Source: PALSA-926 sp964476835 (GTDB lineage: Bacteria > Pseudomonadota > Alphaproteobacteria > Micavibrionales > UBA2020). From it: 15,372 bases of DNA. Where the stretch lies: the NCBI GenBank assembly GCA_964476835.1, contig CAYZCE010000033.1, forward strand, positions 1 to 15,372, read 5' to 3'. Both the position numbers and the translations under genes were made by a program. Numbering within the stretch: position 1 is the first letter of the stretch; each line of letters starts with the position of its first letter. This document shows positions 1-7,575 of this stretch, in pieces. A model generated the notes under the pieces. It made no database searches and had not been told where the DNA came from. It worked only from the letters and a program-made list of their open reading frames with translations.

Positions 1-2
1 GC

Positions 3-512
3 GCGCGCTTCCGCCACTTCCTCGCCGATGAATTCAAGGTCTCGGTCGAAGACGTCACCGCCTTCGTTCTCGGCGGCCATGGCGACACGATGGTGCCGCT
101 GACGCGTTATTCCACCGTCGCCGGCATCCCGCTGCCTGACCTCGTCAAGATGGGCTGGACCTCGCAAGACAAGCTCGACAAGATCGTCCAGCGCACCCGC
201 GACGGCGGCGCAGAAATCGTCGCACTGCTGAAAACCGGCTCCGCTTTCTACGCGCCTGCGTCCGCTGCGATCGCGATGGCCGAAAGCTACCTGCTCGACA
301 AGAAGCGCGTGCTGCCCTGCGCGGCGCAGCTCAACGGCCAGTACGGCGTGAAGGGCCTCTACATCGGCGTTCCCGTCATCATCGGCGCGAAGGGCGTCGA
401 GAAGATCATCGAAGTCCAGATGAACGCCGACGAAAAGGCGATGTTCGAGAAGTCGGTCGACGCCGTGAAATCCCTCTGCGACGTCGCCAAGAACCTCAAG
501 CCTGCGGCGTAA
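3..512 (+). CDS. mdh: Malate dehydrogenase, C-terminal part (5' truncated by window edge)
   Basis: This is the last 169 residues of an NAD-dependent malate dehydrogenase, which converts malate to oxaloacetate in the TCA cycle in the cytoplasm. The reading frame is open from base 3, so the start lies outside the window; family members are about 320 residues, so roughly the first 150 are missing. The motif GGHGDTMVPL near partial residue 24 carries the catalytic histidine and is characteristic of the lactate-dehydrogenase-like bacterial Mdh class. Downstream YGVKGLYIGVPVIIG matches the conserved C-terminal domain. The gene ends in TAA and is followed within 20 bases by a strong intrinsic terminator, so it appears transcriptionally separated from sucC in this genome, although mdh-sucC linkage is typical of alphaproteobacteria. 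Confidence 0.96.
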   Translation, partial: ARFRHFLADEFKVSVEDVTAFVLGGHGDTMVPLTRYSTVAGIPLPDLVKMGWTSQDKLDKIVQRTRDGGAEIVALLKTGSAFYAPASAAIAMAESYLLDKKRVLPCAAQLNGQYGVKGLYIGVPVIIGAKGVEKIIEVQMNADEKAMFEKSVDAVKSLCDVAKNLKPAA

Positions 513-531
513 CCCACTAAGCCCCACATCG

Positions 532-567
532 AAACCCCGGCATTTCCACAAGGATGCCGGGGTTTTT
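532..567 (+). terminator. Intrinsic terminator after mdh
   Basis: A 12-bp perfect stem (AAACCCCGGCAT at 532-543 pairing with ATGCCGGGGTTT at 554-565) closes a 10-base loop and runs into T residues at 563-567. It lies just after the mdh stop codon and should end mdh transcription before the orphan gene at 648. Confidence 0.92.
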
Positions 568-582
568 ATTGTCATAAATTTG

Positions 583-612
583 TTGACTTATTATTTTCAT
601 ATTGTTTATATT
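583..612 (+). promoter_or_regulatory. Sigma70-type promoter for the orphan gene at 648
   Basis: TTGACT at 583-588 and TATATT at 607-612 are separated by 18 bases in an AT-rich stretch that contrasts with the surrounding GC-rich coding DNA. A start site near 620 would leave a leader of about 28 bases before the ATG at 648. The position between the mdh terminator and the gene supports independent expression of that gene. Confidence 0.7.
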
Positions 613-647
613 TAGACCATCGCGAATCAATAAAAAGGAGATCCACA

Positions 648-1202
648 ATGAGCGACGGTTTTGGCGGCTGGTCCGGTGGTGGCGGTGGTGGTGGCGGTTT
701 CTACGGCGGCTATTACGGCGGCGGTGGAGATGGTGAGGCTTCGCCGGGCTGCATTGTGGTCGTGCTTCTTGCTCTGGCTGCGGTCATCGGCGGGTTTTTG
801 TATTTTAACCACAAAAAGAACAATGAGATCAAAAACGAGTTCAACAAGCAAGGCTACACGATCACCGAATGGGGCTCGGCCGACCATAACGACAACACCT
901 ACAGCCTGCAGCGCAACGACACCATCTTCCGCGCCAAGCTGGACGACGACAACAAGCCTGTCGTCCAGGCGATCGGCAAGCTGTTTCCCGTCAAGACCGA
1001 GACGACCACGGCTTTCCCCTACAGCGGCGAAAAGGCGATCGACGCGGAACTCTATAAGCGGGGCTTCAAGATTACCGAAGAGGCGATGGACCATAACGAC
1101 GATACCTACAGCCTGCAACGCAACGACACAGCTTTCACGGCCAAGGTCGACGACGGCAAGCTGACCCTCAAGGCAATTGGCCGTCGTTTTCCCGGGAAAT
1201 AA
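648..1202 (+). CDS. Hypothetical Gly-rich single-pass membrane protein with a duplicated C-terminal domain
   Basis: I do not recognise this 184-residue protein. Residues 5-28 are almost all Gly, Tyr and Phe. Residues 34-53 form one hydrophobic membrane segment, followed by the basic HKK, which by the positive-inside rule would put the C-terminal part in the cytoplasm. Residues 61-116 and 131-184 are two copies of one small domain: both contain DHND, TYSLQRNDT, an F-x-AK strand, a DD turn, and AIGxxFP near the end. A ribosome site AAGGAG at 635-640 lies 7 bases before the ATG. The start is chosen on that site and on the promoter at 583-612. An overlapping frame from 661 and an antisense frame cover the same bases but lack such signals. 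Promoter and two flanking terminators make it a self-contained unit. Function unknown. Confidence 0.85.
   Translation: MSDGFGGWSGGGGGGGGFYGGYYGGGGDGEASPGCIVVVLLALAAVIGGFLYFNHKKNNEIKNEFNKQGYTITEWGSADHNDNTYSLQRNDTIFRAKLDDDNKPVVQAIGKLFPVKTETTTAFPYSGEKAIDAELYKRGFKITEEAMDHNDDTYSLQRNDTAFTAKVDDGKLTLKAIGRRFPGK
828..1199 (+). repeat. Internal duplication within the orphan membrane protein gene
   Basis: Bases 828-995 and 1038-1199 encode the two copies of a domain of about 55 residues. Short stretches remain identical at DNA level, for example GACCATAACGAC and CCTACAGCCTGCA in each copy, so the duplication is fairly recent or maintained. The copies are separated by a linker of about 14 residues rich in Thr, Ala, Pro and Ser. 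Confidence 0.8.
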
Positions 1203-1220
1203 ATTCCCATAACTTTATAA

Positions 1221-1252
1221 AAAGCCGCTCCCGCACCGGGGCGGCCTTTTTT
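1221..1252 (+). terminator. Intrinsic terminator after the orphan gene
   Basis: GCCGCTCC (1224-1231) pairs with GGGGCGGC (1238-1245, one G-T pair) around a 6-base loop, followed by a run of T from 1247. It lies about 20 bases after the stop of the orphan gene and upstream of the sucC promoter region. Confidence 0.88.
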
Positions 1253-1258
1253 GTTTTA

Positions 1259-1292
1259 TTGGCCGCATTTGGCTTTGCGTGGTATAAACCAC
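1259..1292 (+). promoter_or_regulatory. Candidate promoter for the suc operon, -10 within an inverted repeat
   Basis: TATAAA at 1283-1288 is the best -10 candidate before sucC. TTGGCC at 1259-1264 would be an 18-base-spaced, weak -35. The -10 sits inside the inverted repeat GTGGT-ATAA-ACCAC (1279-1292), which could be an operator half-site pair. Placement after the terminator at 1221-1252 means the suc operon needs a promoter here. Confidence 0.45.
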
Positions 1293-1312
1293 GGGCGATT
1301 AACAGACTCGAG

Positions 1313-1332
1313 GAACATCCATGAACATCCAT
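1313..1332 (+). repeat. 10-bp tandem repeat spanning the sucC start
   Basis: GAACATCCAT occurs twice head to tail (1313-1322 and 1323-1332). The second copy's ATG (1331) is out of frame with sucC; the protein motif MNIHEYQAKALL fixes the true start at 1321. Confidence 0.85.
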
Positions 1333-2493
1333 GAATATCAGGCGAAAGCCCTTTTGAAAGCGCGCGGCATCCCCGTCCTCAAGGGCGGCGTTGCGTATAC
1401 GGTCGAAGACGCGGTCGAAGTGGCGAAGTCGCTGCCCGGCCCCGTCTACGTCGTGAAGTCGCAGATCCACGCGGGCGGCCGCGGCAAGGGCGGCGGCGTC
1501 AAGGTCGTCAAGTCGATCGACGCGGTCAAGGCCGAAGCCGAACGCATGCTCGGCATGCAGCTGATCACCCACCAGACCGGCCCTGAAGGCCAGAAGGTCA
1601 GCCGCCTCTACATCGAAGACGGCTGCGACATCGCGCGCGAACTTTATCTGGGTCTCCTGATCGACCGCGCCACTTCGCGCGTCACCATCATGGCCTCGAC
1701 CGAAGGCGGCATGGATATCGAGGAAGTCGCCGAGAAGCATCCCGAAAAGATCTTCAAGATCGTCGTCGATCCCGCCGTCGCGTTCCAGCCCTTCCAAGGC
1801 CGCCAGATCGCTTTCGCGCTGGGCCTCGAAGGCAAGCAGGTCGGCAAGGCAGTGGAACTCATCACCAGCCTCTACCGCGCCTTCATCATGCTCGATGCCT
1901 CGATCGTTGAAATCAACCCGCTGGTCGTCACCAAGGCGGGCGACATCATCCCGCTCGACGCCAAGATGAACTTCGACGACAACGCGCTCTTCCGCCAAAA
2001 GGAAGTCGAAGCCCTGCGCGACACCGCCGAGGAAGATCCCTCGGAAAAGCGCGCCAAGGACCATGAACTCTCCTACGTCAAGCTGACCGGCAACATCGGC
2101 TGCATGGTCAACGGCGCAGGTCTGGCGATGGCGACGATGGACATCATCAAGCTCTACGGCGGCGATCCCGCCAACTTCCTCGACGTCGGCGGCGGCGCGA
2201 CCAAGGAGCGCGTGGCGGAAGCTTTCCGCATCATCCTCTCCGACCCCAACGTCGAAGGCATCCTCGTCAACATCTTCGGTGGCATCATGCGTTGCGATGT
2301 CATCGCGGAAGGCGTCATCACGGCGGCACGCGAACTGGGCATGACCATGCCCCTCGTCGTGCGCCTCGAAGGCACCAACGTGGACAAGGGCAAAGAACTG
2401 CTCCGCAAGTCGGGGCTCAATATCATCGCTGCCGACAACCTCGCGGACGCCGCGCAAAAGGTTGTGGGCGCTGTCAAGGCGGAGGCTGCATAA
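1321..2493 (+). CDS. sucC: Succinyl-CoA synthetase (ADP-forming) beta subunit
   Basis: This 390-residue protein matches the usual length of SucC (388 in E. coli). It forms the nucleotide-binding beta subunit of succinyl-CoA synthetase, which makes succinate, CoA and ATP from succinyl-CoA in the TCA cycle. The N-terminus MNIHEYQAKALL is the classic SucC signature and fixes the start. An ATP-grasp domain occupies roughly residues 1-240, with the lysine/glycine-rich loop HAGGRGKGGGV near residue 50 and the metal-binding EINPLVVT near 197. The CoA-ligase-like domain follows, with DVGGGATKE near 288 and NIFGGIMRCD near 318. A short AGGAA at 1311-1315 precedes the start. The gene opens a four-gene operon with sucD one base after its TAA. 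Confidence 0.97.
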   Translation: MNIHEYQAKALLKARGIPVLKGGVAYTVEDAVEVAKSLPGPVYVVKSQIHAGGRGKGGGVKVVKSIDAVKAEAERMLGMQLITHQTGPEGQKVSRLYIEDGCDIARELYLGLLIDRATSRVTIMASTEGGMDIEEVAEKHPEKIFKIVVDPAVAFQPFQGRQIAFALGLEGKQVGKAVELITSLYRAFIMLDASIVEINPLVVTKAGDIIPLDAKMNFDDNALFRQKEVEALRDTAEEDPSEKRAKDHELSYVKLTGNIGCMVNGAGLAMATMDIIKLYGGDPANFLDVGGGATKERVAEAFRIILSDPNVEGILVNIFGGIMRCDVIAEGVITAARELGMTMPLVVRLEGTNVDKGKELLRKSGLNIIAADNLADAAQKVVGAVKAEAA

Positions 2494-2494
2494 C

Positions 2495-3373
2495 ATGGCT
2501 GTACTCATCAACAAAAACACCAAGGTCATCTGCCAAGGCTTCACCGGCGCGCAGGGCACCTTCCACTCCGAGCAAGCGGTCGCTTACGGCACCAAGATGG
2601 TCGGCGGCGTGACCCCCGGCAAGGGCGGCACCAAGCATCTCGACCTCCCCGTGTTCAACACGGTGGCCGAAGCGGTGGATAAAACCGGTGCGGATGCTTC
2701 CGTTATTTACGTTCCGCCTCCCTTCGCGGCGGACGCGATCCTCGAAGCCATCGACGCGGAAATCCCGCTCGTCATCTGCATCACCGAAGGCATTCCGGTG
2801 CTCGACATGGTCGCGGTCAAGCGCAAGCTCATCGGCTCCAAGACCCGCCTGATCGGCCCCAACTGCCCCGGCATCATCACGCCCGGCGAATGCAAGATCG
2901 GCATCATGCCCGGCCACATCCACAAGCGCGGCAAGGTCGGCATCGTTTCCCGCTCCGGCACGCTGACGTACGAAGCGGTCTCGCAAACCACGGCTGTCGG
3001 CCTCGGCCAGACGACCTGCATCGGCATCGGCGGCGATCCGGTGAACGGCACCAACTTCATCGACGCTCTCGACATGTTCCTCAAGGACCCCGAGACCGAA
3101 GCCATCCTGATGATCGGCGAAATCGGCGGCTCCGCCGAGGAAGAAGCGGCCGCGTTCTTCAAGAACAGCAAAGTCAAAAAACCCATCGCCGGCTTCATCG
3201 CGGGCGTCACGGCGCCTCCGGGCCGCCGCATGGGCCACGCCGGCGCGATCATCGCGGGCGGCAAGGGCGCGGCCTCCGACAAGGTCGCGGCGATGAAGGC
3301 CGCCGGCTTCGTCATGTCCGACAGCCCCGCCGGCCTCGGCGACGCGGTCATGAAGGCGATCAAGGCGGCATAA
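2495..3373 (+). CDS. sucD: Succinyl-CoA synthetase (ADP-forming) alpha subunit
   Basis: This encodes the 292-residue alpha subunit of succinyl-CoA synthetase (289 in E. coli), which binds CoA and carries the phosphohistidine. The N-terminal Rossmann-type CoA-binding domain shows GFTGAQGTFHS at residues 15-25 and GPNCPGIITP near 121-130. The phosphorylated active-site histidine is H248 in GRRMGHAGAIIAG. The start at 2495 gives the family N-terminus MAVLINKNTKVICQG and has GGAGG at 2481-2485, 9 bases upstream; an in-frame ATG at 2462 inside sucC is not supported. The TAA of sucC lies one base before the start, so translation is probably coupled. A double stop TAATAG ends the gene, 12 bases before sucA. 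Confidence 0.97.
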   Translation: MAVLINKNTKVICQGFTGAQGTFHSEQAVAYGTKMVGGVTPGKGGTKHLDLPVFNTVAEAVDKTGADASVIYVPPPFAADAILEAIDAEIPLVICITEGIPVLDMVAVKRKLIGSKTRLIGPNCPGIITPGECKIGIMPGHIHKRGKVGIVSRSGTLTYEAVSQTTAVGLGQTTCIGIGGDPVNGTNFIDALDMFLKDPETEAILMIGEIGGSAEEEAAAFFKNSKVKKPIAGFIAGVTAPPGRRMGHAGAIIAGGKGAASDKVAAMKAAGFVMSDSPAGLGDAVMKAIKAA

Positions 3374-3385
3374 TAGGGATAGACC

Positions 3386-6247
3386 ATGTCACAAGCAGAC
3401 GCGCTTAGTTTCCTCTCGGCGGCAAACCCCGAGTACATTGCCGACCTCTACGGCAAGTACACGCAAAATCCGGCTTCGATCGACGAAAGCTGGGCGGCGC
3501 TGTTCGGGGGCTTGGGCGACGAAGCGAAGCTGCTGGTGGCAGAACTGAAGGGCGCGAGCTGGCGCCCGAAGGCGTCGACGCTGGCGGCCGTCCTCTCGAC
3601 GGCGGCGAACTCCGATGAGGCAAAGCCTGCGCCGAAGAAAGACGCCAAGGCCGCGCCTGCGAGCGACGCGAAAGCGGCGATCTCGGACTCCTTGCGCGCG
3701 CTGATGCTGATCCGCTCTTATCAGGTGCGCGGCCACTTGCTGGCGCAACTCGATCCGCTCAGCCTGACCGAGCAGAAGTACCATCCCGAACTCGATCCCG
3801 GCGCTTACGGCTTCACCGATGCCGATTACGACCGCCCGATCATGCTGGCCAAGGCCGCACTGGGCGTCGAAAGTGCCACGTTGCGCGAGATCATGCTGCG
3901 CCTCAAGGCCGCGTACTGCGGCACCATGGGTGTCGAGTACATGCACATCCAGATCCCCGAGCAGAAGGAATGGATCCGCAAGCGTCTCGAGGAAAGCGCG
4001 CCCGGCTTTGCCGCCGCCGCGAAAAAAGGCTTCCTGCAGCGTCTGACGGCGGCGGAAGGCTTCGAGAACTTCGCGCACGTCAAGTATCCCGGCACCAAGC
4101 GCTTCGGCCTCGACGGCGGCGAAGCGACGATCCCCGCCATTGAAGAAGTCATCGCGCGCACCACGCAGCTGGGCGGGCGCGAAGCCGTCATCGGCATGGC
4201 GCACCGCGGCCGCCTCAACGTGCTGACCAACGTGATGGGCAAGTCGTTTACCGCGATGTTCTCGGAATTCCAGGGCGGCTCCGCCAAGCCCGACGACGTG
4301 CAGGGCTCGGGCGACGTGAAGTACCACATGGGCACCTCGAACGATCGCGACTTCGGCGGCCAGACGGTGCACCTCTCGCTGGCGCCGAACCCGTCGCACC
4401 TTGAATTCGTCGACCCCGTCGTGGTCGGCCGCGCGCGCGCCAAGCAAGGCCAGCGCAAGGACGATGCGCGCGAGCAAGTGCTCGCCATCCTCATCCACGG
4501 CGACGCGGCCGTCTCGGGCCAGGGCATTGTGCCCGAGACGCTGATGATGTCCGAACTGCCCGGCTACAAGGTCGGCGGCTCGGTGCATATCGTCATCAAC
4601 AACCAGATCGGCTTCACTACCGCGCCGCTCTATTCGCGCTCGGGCAACTATTGCACCGACATCGGCAAGATGGTGCAGTGCCCCATCTTCCACGTGAACG
4701 GCGACGACGTCGAGGCGGTCATCCGCGCGGCGCACCTCTGCGCCGAATTCCGCCAGACGTTCAAGAAGGACGTGTTCCTCGACATCGTCTGCTACCGCCG
4801 CTATGGTCACAACGAGTCCGACGAGCCGGCTTTCACGCAGCCGCAGATGTACAGGGCGATCGCCGTCAAGAAGAGCGTGCGCGACATCTACGCCGAGAAA
4901 CTGGTCGCCGAAGGTACGCTGTCGCAGGCTGAATCCGACGCCATCGCGAAAGAGTGGAACGCTCACCTCGAAAACGAATTCGCCGCCGCCAAGAGCTACA
5001 AGCCCAACCGCGCCGACTGGCTGGAAGGCCAGTGGAGCGGCCTCAAGCCCGCCAACGGCGACGACCGCCGCGGCGAGACGGGCGTTTCCCCCGACCTCGC
5101 GCAGCAAGTCGGCCGCGCGCTGACGTCGGTGCCGGAAGGTTTCGACCTCAATTCCAAGATCGCGCGCCAGCTTGACACGAAGAAGAAGATGTTCGAGACC
5201 GGCGAAGGCTTCGACTGGGGCACCGCCGAGGCGCTCGCCTTCGGCACGCTCGCGATGGAAGGCTATCCCGTGCGCCTGTCCGGCCAGGATTCCGGCCGCG
5301 GCACCTTCTCGCAGCGCCACGCCGTGCTGGTCGACCAGACCACCGAAAAGCGCTACCTGCCGCTCAACCACATCGACAGCGCGCAGCCCGCGAAGTTCGA
5401 AGTGCACGACAGCCCGCTCTCCGAAGCGGCCGTGCTCGGCTTCGAATACGGTTTCTCCACCGCCGACCCCCGCACGCTCGTGCTGTGGGAAGGCCAGTTC
5501 GGCGACTTCGTCAACGGCGCGCAGGTCATCATCGATCAGTTCATCGCTTCTGCCGAAACGAAGTGGCTGCGCATGTCGGGCCTCGTCATGCTGCTGCCGC
5601 ATGGCTTCGAGGGGCAGGGGCCGGAACACTCTTCCGCCCGCCTCGAGCGTTTCCTGCAACTCTCCGCCGAGGACAACTGGCAGGTCGTCAACTGCACGAC
5701 GCCCGCCAACTATTTCCACGTCCTGCGCCGCCAGATGCGCCGCGACTTCCGCAAGCCGCTGATCATGATGACGCCGAAGTCGCTGCTGCGCCACAAGGCT
5801 TGCATCTCGAAGCTCTCGGACATGATGGGCAACTCTACCTTCCATCGCGTGCTGCCGGAAACGGCAGACCTCAAGAAGGTGCGCCGCGTCGTGCTGTGCA
5901 GCGGCAAGGTCTATTACGACCTTATCGACGCGCGAGAGAAGAAGGGCATCTCCGACGTCGCCATCGTGCGCCTCGAGCAGTTCTACCCCTTCCCGGAAAA
6001 GCCGCTCGCGGATGAACTGAAGAAGTATCCCGACGCCGAAGTGGTCTGGTGCCAGGAAGAGCCGGAGAACCAGGGCGCTTGGAACTTCCTCGACCGCCGC
6101 ATCGAGAAGGTGCTCAAGTCCCTCAAGCATAAAACGGCCCGTCCCGCATACGCCGGCCGCCCCGAAGCGGCGGCCCCGGCCACCGGCTCCTCCAAGAAGC
6201 ACGTGGCGGAGCAGGAAGCGCTGCTCACCCAGGCTCTCACGATCTAA
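3386..6247 (+). CDS. sucA: 2-oxoglutarate dehydrogenase E1 component
   Basis: This 953-residue protein is the thiamine-diphosphate-dependent E1 of the 2-oxoglutarate dehydrogenase complex (E. coli SucA has 933). It decarboxylates 2-oxoglutarate and transfers the succinyl group to lipoyl-E2. Residues 8-45 match the short N-terminal E2-binding segment (FLSAANPEYIADLYGKY...SWAALF). A low-complexity Lys/Ala linker lies near residues 70-95. The E1 core includes GMAHRGRLNVLTN near 270, and the thiamine site runs from HGDAAVSGQG near 370 to INNQIGFTT near 402; YGHNESDEPAFTQP follows near 473. The transketolase-like pyrimidine domain carries SGQDSGRGTFSQRH near 630, and the C-terminal domain contains CQEEPENQGAW. 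An AGGGA at 3375-3379 serves as ribosome site. Also named odhA. Confidence 0.97.
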   Translation: MSQADALSFLSAANPEYIADLYGKYTQNPASIDESWAALFGGLGDEAKLLVAELKGASWRPKASTLAAVLSTAANSDEAKPAPKKDAKAAPASDAKAAISDSLRALMLIRSYQVRGHLLAQLDPLSLTEQKYHPELDPGAYGFTDADYDRPIMLAKAALGVESATLREIMLRLKAAYCGTMGVEYMHIQIPEQKEWIRKRLEESAPGFAAAAKKGFLQRLTAAEGFENFAHVKYPGTKRFGLDGGEATIPAIEEVIARTTQLGGREAVIGMAHRGRLNVLTNVMGKSFTAMFSEFQGGSAKPDDVQGSGDVKYHMGTSNDRDFGGQTVHLSLAPNPSHLEFVDPVVVGRARAKQGQRKDDAREQVLAILIHGDAAVSGQGIVPETLMMSELPGYKVGGSVHIVINNQIGFTTAPLYSRSGNYCTDIGKMVQCPIFHVNGDDVEAVIRAAHLCAEFRQTFKKDVFLDIVCYRRYGHNESDEPAFTQPQMYRAIAVKKSVRDIYAEKLVAEGTLSQAESDAIAKEWNAHLENEFAAAKSYKPNRADWLEGQWSGLKPANGDDRRGETGVSPDLAQQVGRALTSVPEGFDLNSKIARQLDTKKKMFETGEGFDWGTAEALAFGTLAMEGYPVRLSGQDSGRGTFSQRHAVLVDQTTEKRYLPLNHIDSAQPAKFEVHDSPLSEAAVLGFEYGFSTADPRTLVLWEGQFGDFVNGAQVIIDQFIASAETKWLRMSGLVMLLPHGFEGQGPEHSSARLERFLQLSAEDNWQVVNCTTPANYFHVLRRQMRRDFRKPLIMMTPKSLLRHKACISKLSDMMGNSTFHRVLPETADLKKVRRVVLCSGKVYYDLIDAREKKGISDVAIVRLEQFYPFPEKPLADELKKYPDAEVVWCQEEPENQGAWNFLDRRIEKVLKSLKHKTARPAYAGRPEAAAPATGSSKKHVAEQEALLTQALTI

Positions 6248-6265
6248 CGCAAGGAAGAAAAGAAC

Positions 6266-7477
6266 ATGGCAACGCAAATCGTCGTCCCCGCGCTCGGTGA
6301 ATCGGTCTCGGAAGCGACCGTGGCGAAGTGGCTCAAGAAAGTCGGCGACGCCGTCGCGGTCGACGACGCGCTGGTCGAACTTGAAACCGACAAGGTGACG
6401 CTCGAGGTTAACGCGACCGCCGCCGGCGTGCTCAGCGAGATCAAGGTGCAGACCGGCGAGACCGTTTCGGTCGGCGCAGTGCTCGGCGCGATCGGCGAAG
6501 GCAAAGGCGCGGCGCCTGCCCCCAAGGCGCCGGAAGCGCCGAAGGCCGCAGCAGCGCCTGCCGCCACGCCCAAGACGGCGACGGCCAGCAACGACTCCTT
6601 CCTCTCCCCTGCCGTGCGCAAGCTGGTGGACGACAACAAGGTCAACACCGCCGGCATGTCCGGCACCGGCAAGGACGGCCGCCTGACCAAGGGCGACGTG
6701 CTGGATGCGCTTAACGCGCCCAAGGCCGCACCCGCCGCCAAGGCTCCCGCCGCACCGAGCGGCCCGCGCAACAACGCTGCGCGCGAAGAACGCGTCAAGA
6801 TGACCCGCCTGCGCCAGCGCATCGCGGAACGCCTCAAAGAAGCGCAGAACACCGCCGCCATGCTCACCACCTTCAACGAAGTGGACATGAGCCATGTGAT
6901 GGCGTTGCGTAACCAATATAAGGACAGCTTCGAGAAGAAGCATGGCATCAAGCTCGGCTTCATGTCGTTCTTCGTGAAGGCGGCGGTTCAGGCGCTCAAG
7001 GATTTCCCCGCGGTCAACGCCGAGATCGACGGCACCGACATCGTCTATAAGAACTACTACGACATCGGCGTCGCGGTATCGACCCCGACCGGCCTTGTCG
7101 TTCCCGTCGTGCGCGATTGCGACAAACTCGGCTTTGCCGGCGTTGAATCAGCAATCGGCGCCCTCGGCGCCAAGGGCCGCGACGGCAAGTTGTCGATGGA
7201 AGACCTCACCGGCGGCACCTTCACCATCACCAACGGCGGCATTTTCGGCTCGATGATGTCGACGCCGATCATCAACCCGCCGCAGTCCGCGATCCTCGGC
7301 ATGCACGCGACGAAGGACCGCCCGGTCGTCGTCAACGGCCAGATCGTCATCCGCCCGATGATGTATCTTGCGCTCTCCTACGACCACAGGATCGTCGACG
7401 GCAAGGAAGCAGTGTCGTTCTTGGTGCGCATCAAGGATGCGATCGAAGATCCGCAACGCCTGCTCCTCGACGTTTAA
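6266..7477 (+). CDS. sucB: Dihydrolipoyl succinyltransferase (E2 of 2-oxoglutarate dehydrogenase)
   Basis: This 403-residue E2 (405 in E. coli) forms the core of the 2-oxoglutarate dehydrogenase complex and moves the succinyl group from lipoamide to CoA. Domains in order: a single lipoyl domain at residues 1-77 with lipoyl lysine K43 in ELETDKVTLEV; an Ala/Pro linker; the peripheral-subunit-binding domain at about 111-150 (SPAVRKLVDDN, GKDGRLTKGDVL); a second Ala/Pro linker; and the catalytic acyltransferase domain from about 175 to the end with active-site H374 and D378 in YDHRIVDG. A single lipoyl domain and the C-terminal RLLLDV are typical of succinyl- rather than acetyltransferases. AAGGAAG at 6251-6257 precedes the start, 18 bases after sucA. 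No E3 gene follows. Confidence 0.97.
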   Translation: MATQIVVPALGESVSEATVAKWLKKVGDAVAVDDALVELETDKVTLEVNATAAGVLSEIKVQTGETVSVGAVLGAIGEGKGAAPAPKAPEAPKAAAAPAATPKTATASNDSFLSPAVRKLVDDNKVNTAGMSGTGKDGRLTKGDVLDALNAPKAAPAAKAPAAPSGPRNNAAREERVKMTRLRQRIAERLKEAQNTAAMLTTFNEVDMSHVMALRNQYKDSFEKKHGIKLGFMSFFVKAAVQALKDFPAVNAEIDGTDIVYKNYYDIGVAVSTPTGLVVPVVRDCDKLGFAGVESAIGALGAKGRDGKLSMEDLTGGTFTITNGGIFGSMMSTPIINPPQSAILGMHATKDRPVVVNGQIVIRPMMYLALSYDHRIVDGKEAVSFLVRIKDAIEDPQRLLLDV

Positions 7478-7515
7478 GTTATAAATAACAATAGCTTAAC
7501 GGGTTATGCCCGGGA

Positions 7516-7543
7516 TTGACATAAGCGTTTAACTTGCTATAAT
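7516..7543 (+). promoter_or_regulatory. Consensus extended -10 sigma70 promoter for the ankyrin array
   Basis: TTGACA at 7516-7521 and TATAAT at 7538-7543 are both exact consensus hexamers with a 16-base spacer, and TG at 7535-7536 adds an extended -10. It is the best promoter-like sequence in the window. A start near 7550 leaves a leader of about 25 bases before the first ankyrin gene. No convincing terminator separates it from sucB, so suc read-through may add to expression. Confidence 0.85.
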
Positions 7544-7575
7544 TCCACCCTTATTATCAAGGCTGGAACTTTAGC

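Noticed and set aside
1168..2559. A 463-codon antisense frame over sucC
   Set aside because: It is the shadow of sucC; no ribosome site or recognisable motif.
3389..6943. An 1184-codon open frame antisense to sucA and the start of sucB
   Set aside because: It mirrors a highly conserved, clearly coding sense strand, has no supported start, and its composition (Arg, Val, Ala, His, Asp-rich) is that expected from the reverse of GC-rich codons.
7500..7512. CGGG-TTATG-CCCG hairpin after sucB as a terminator
   Set aside because: The stem is only four pairs and no T run follows, so read-through into the ankyrin promoter region is likely.
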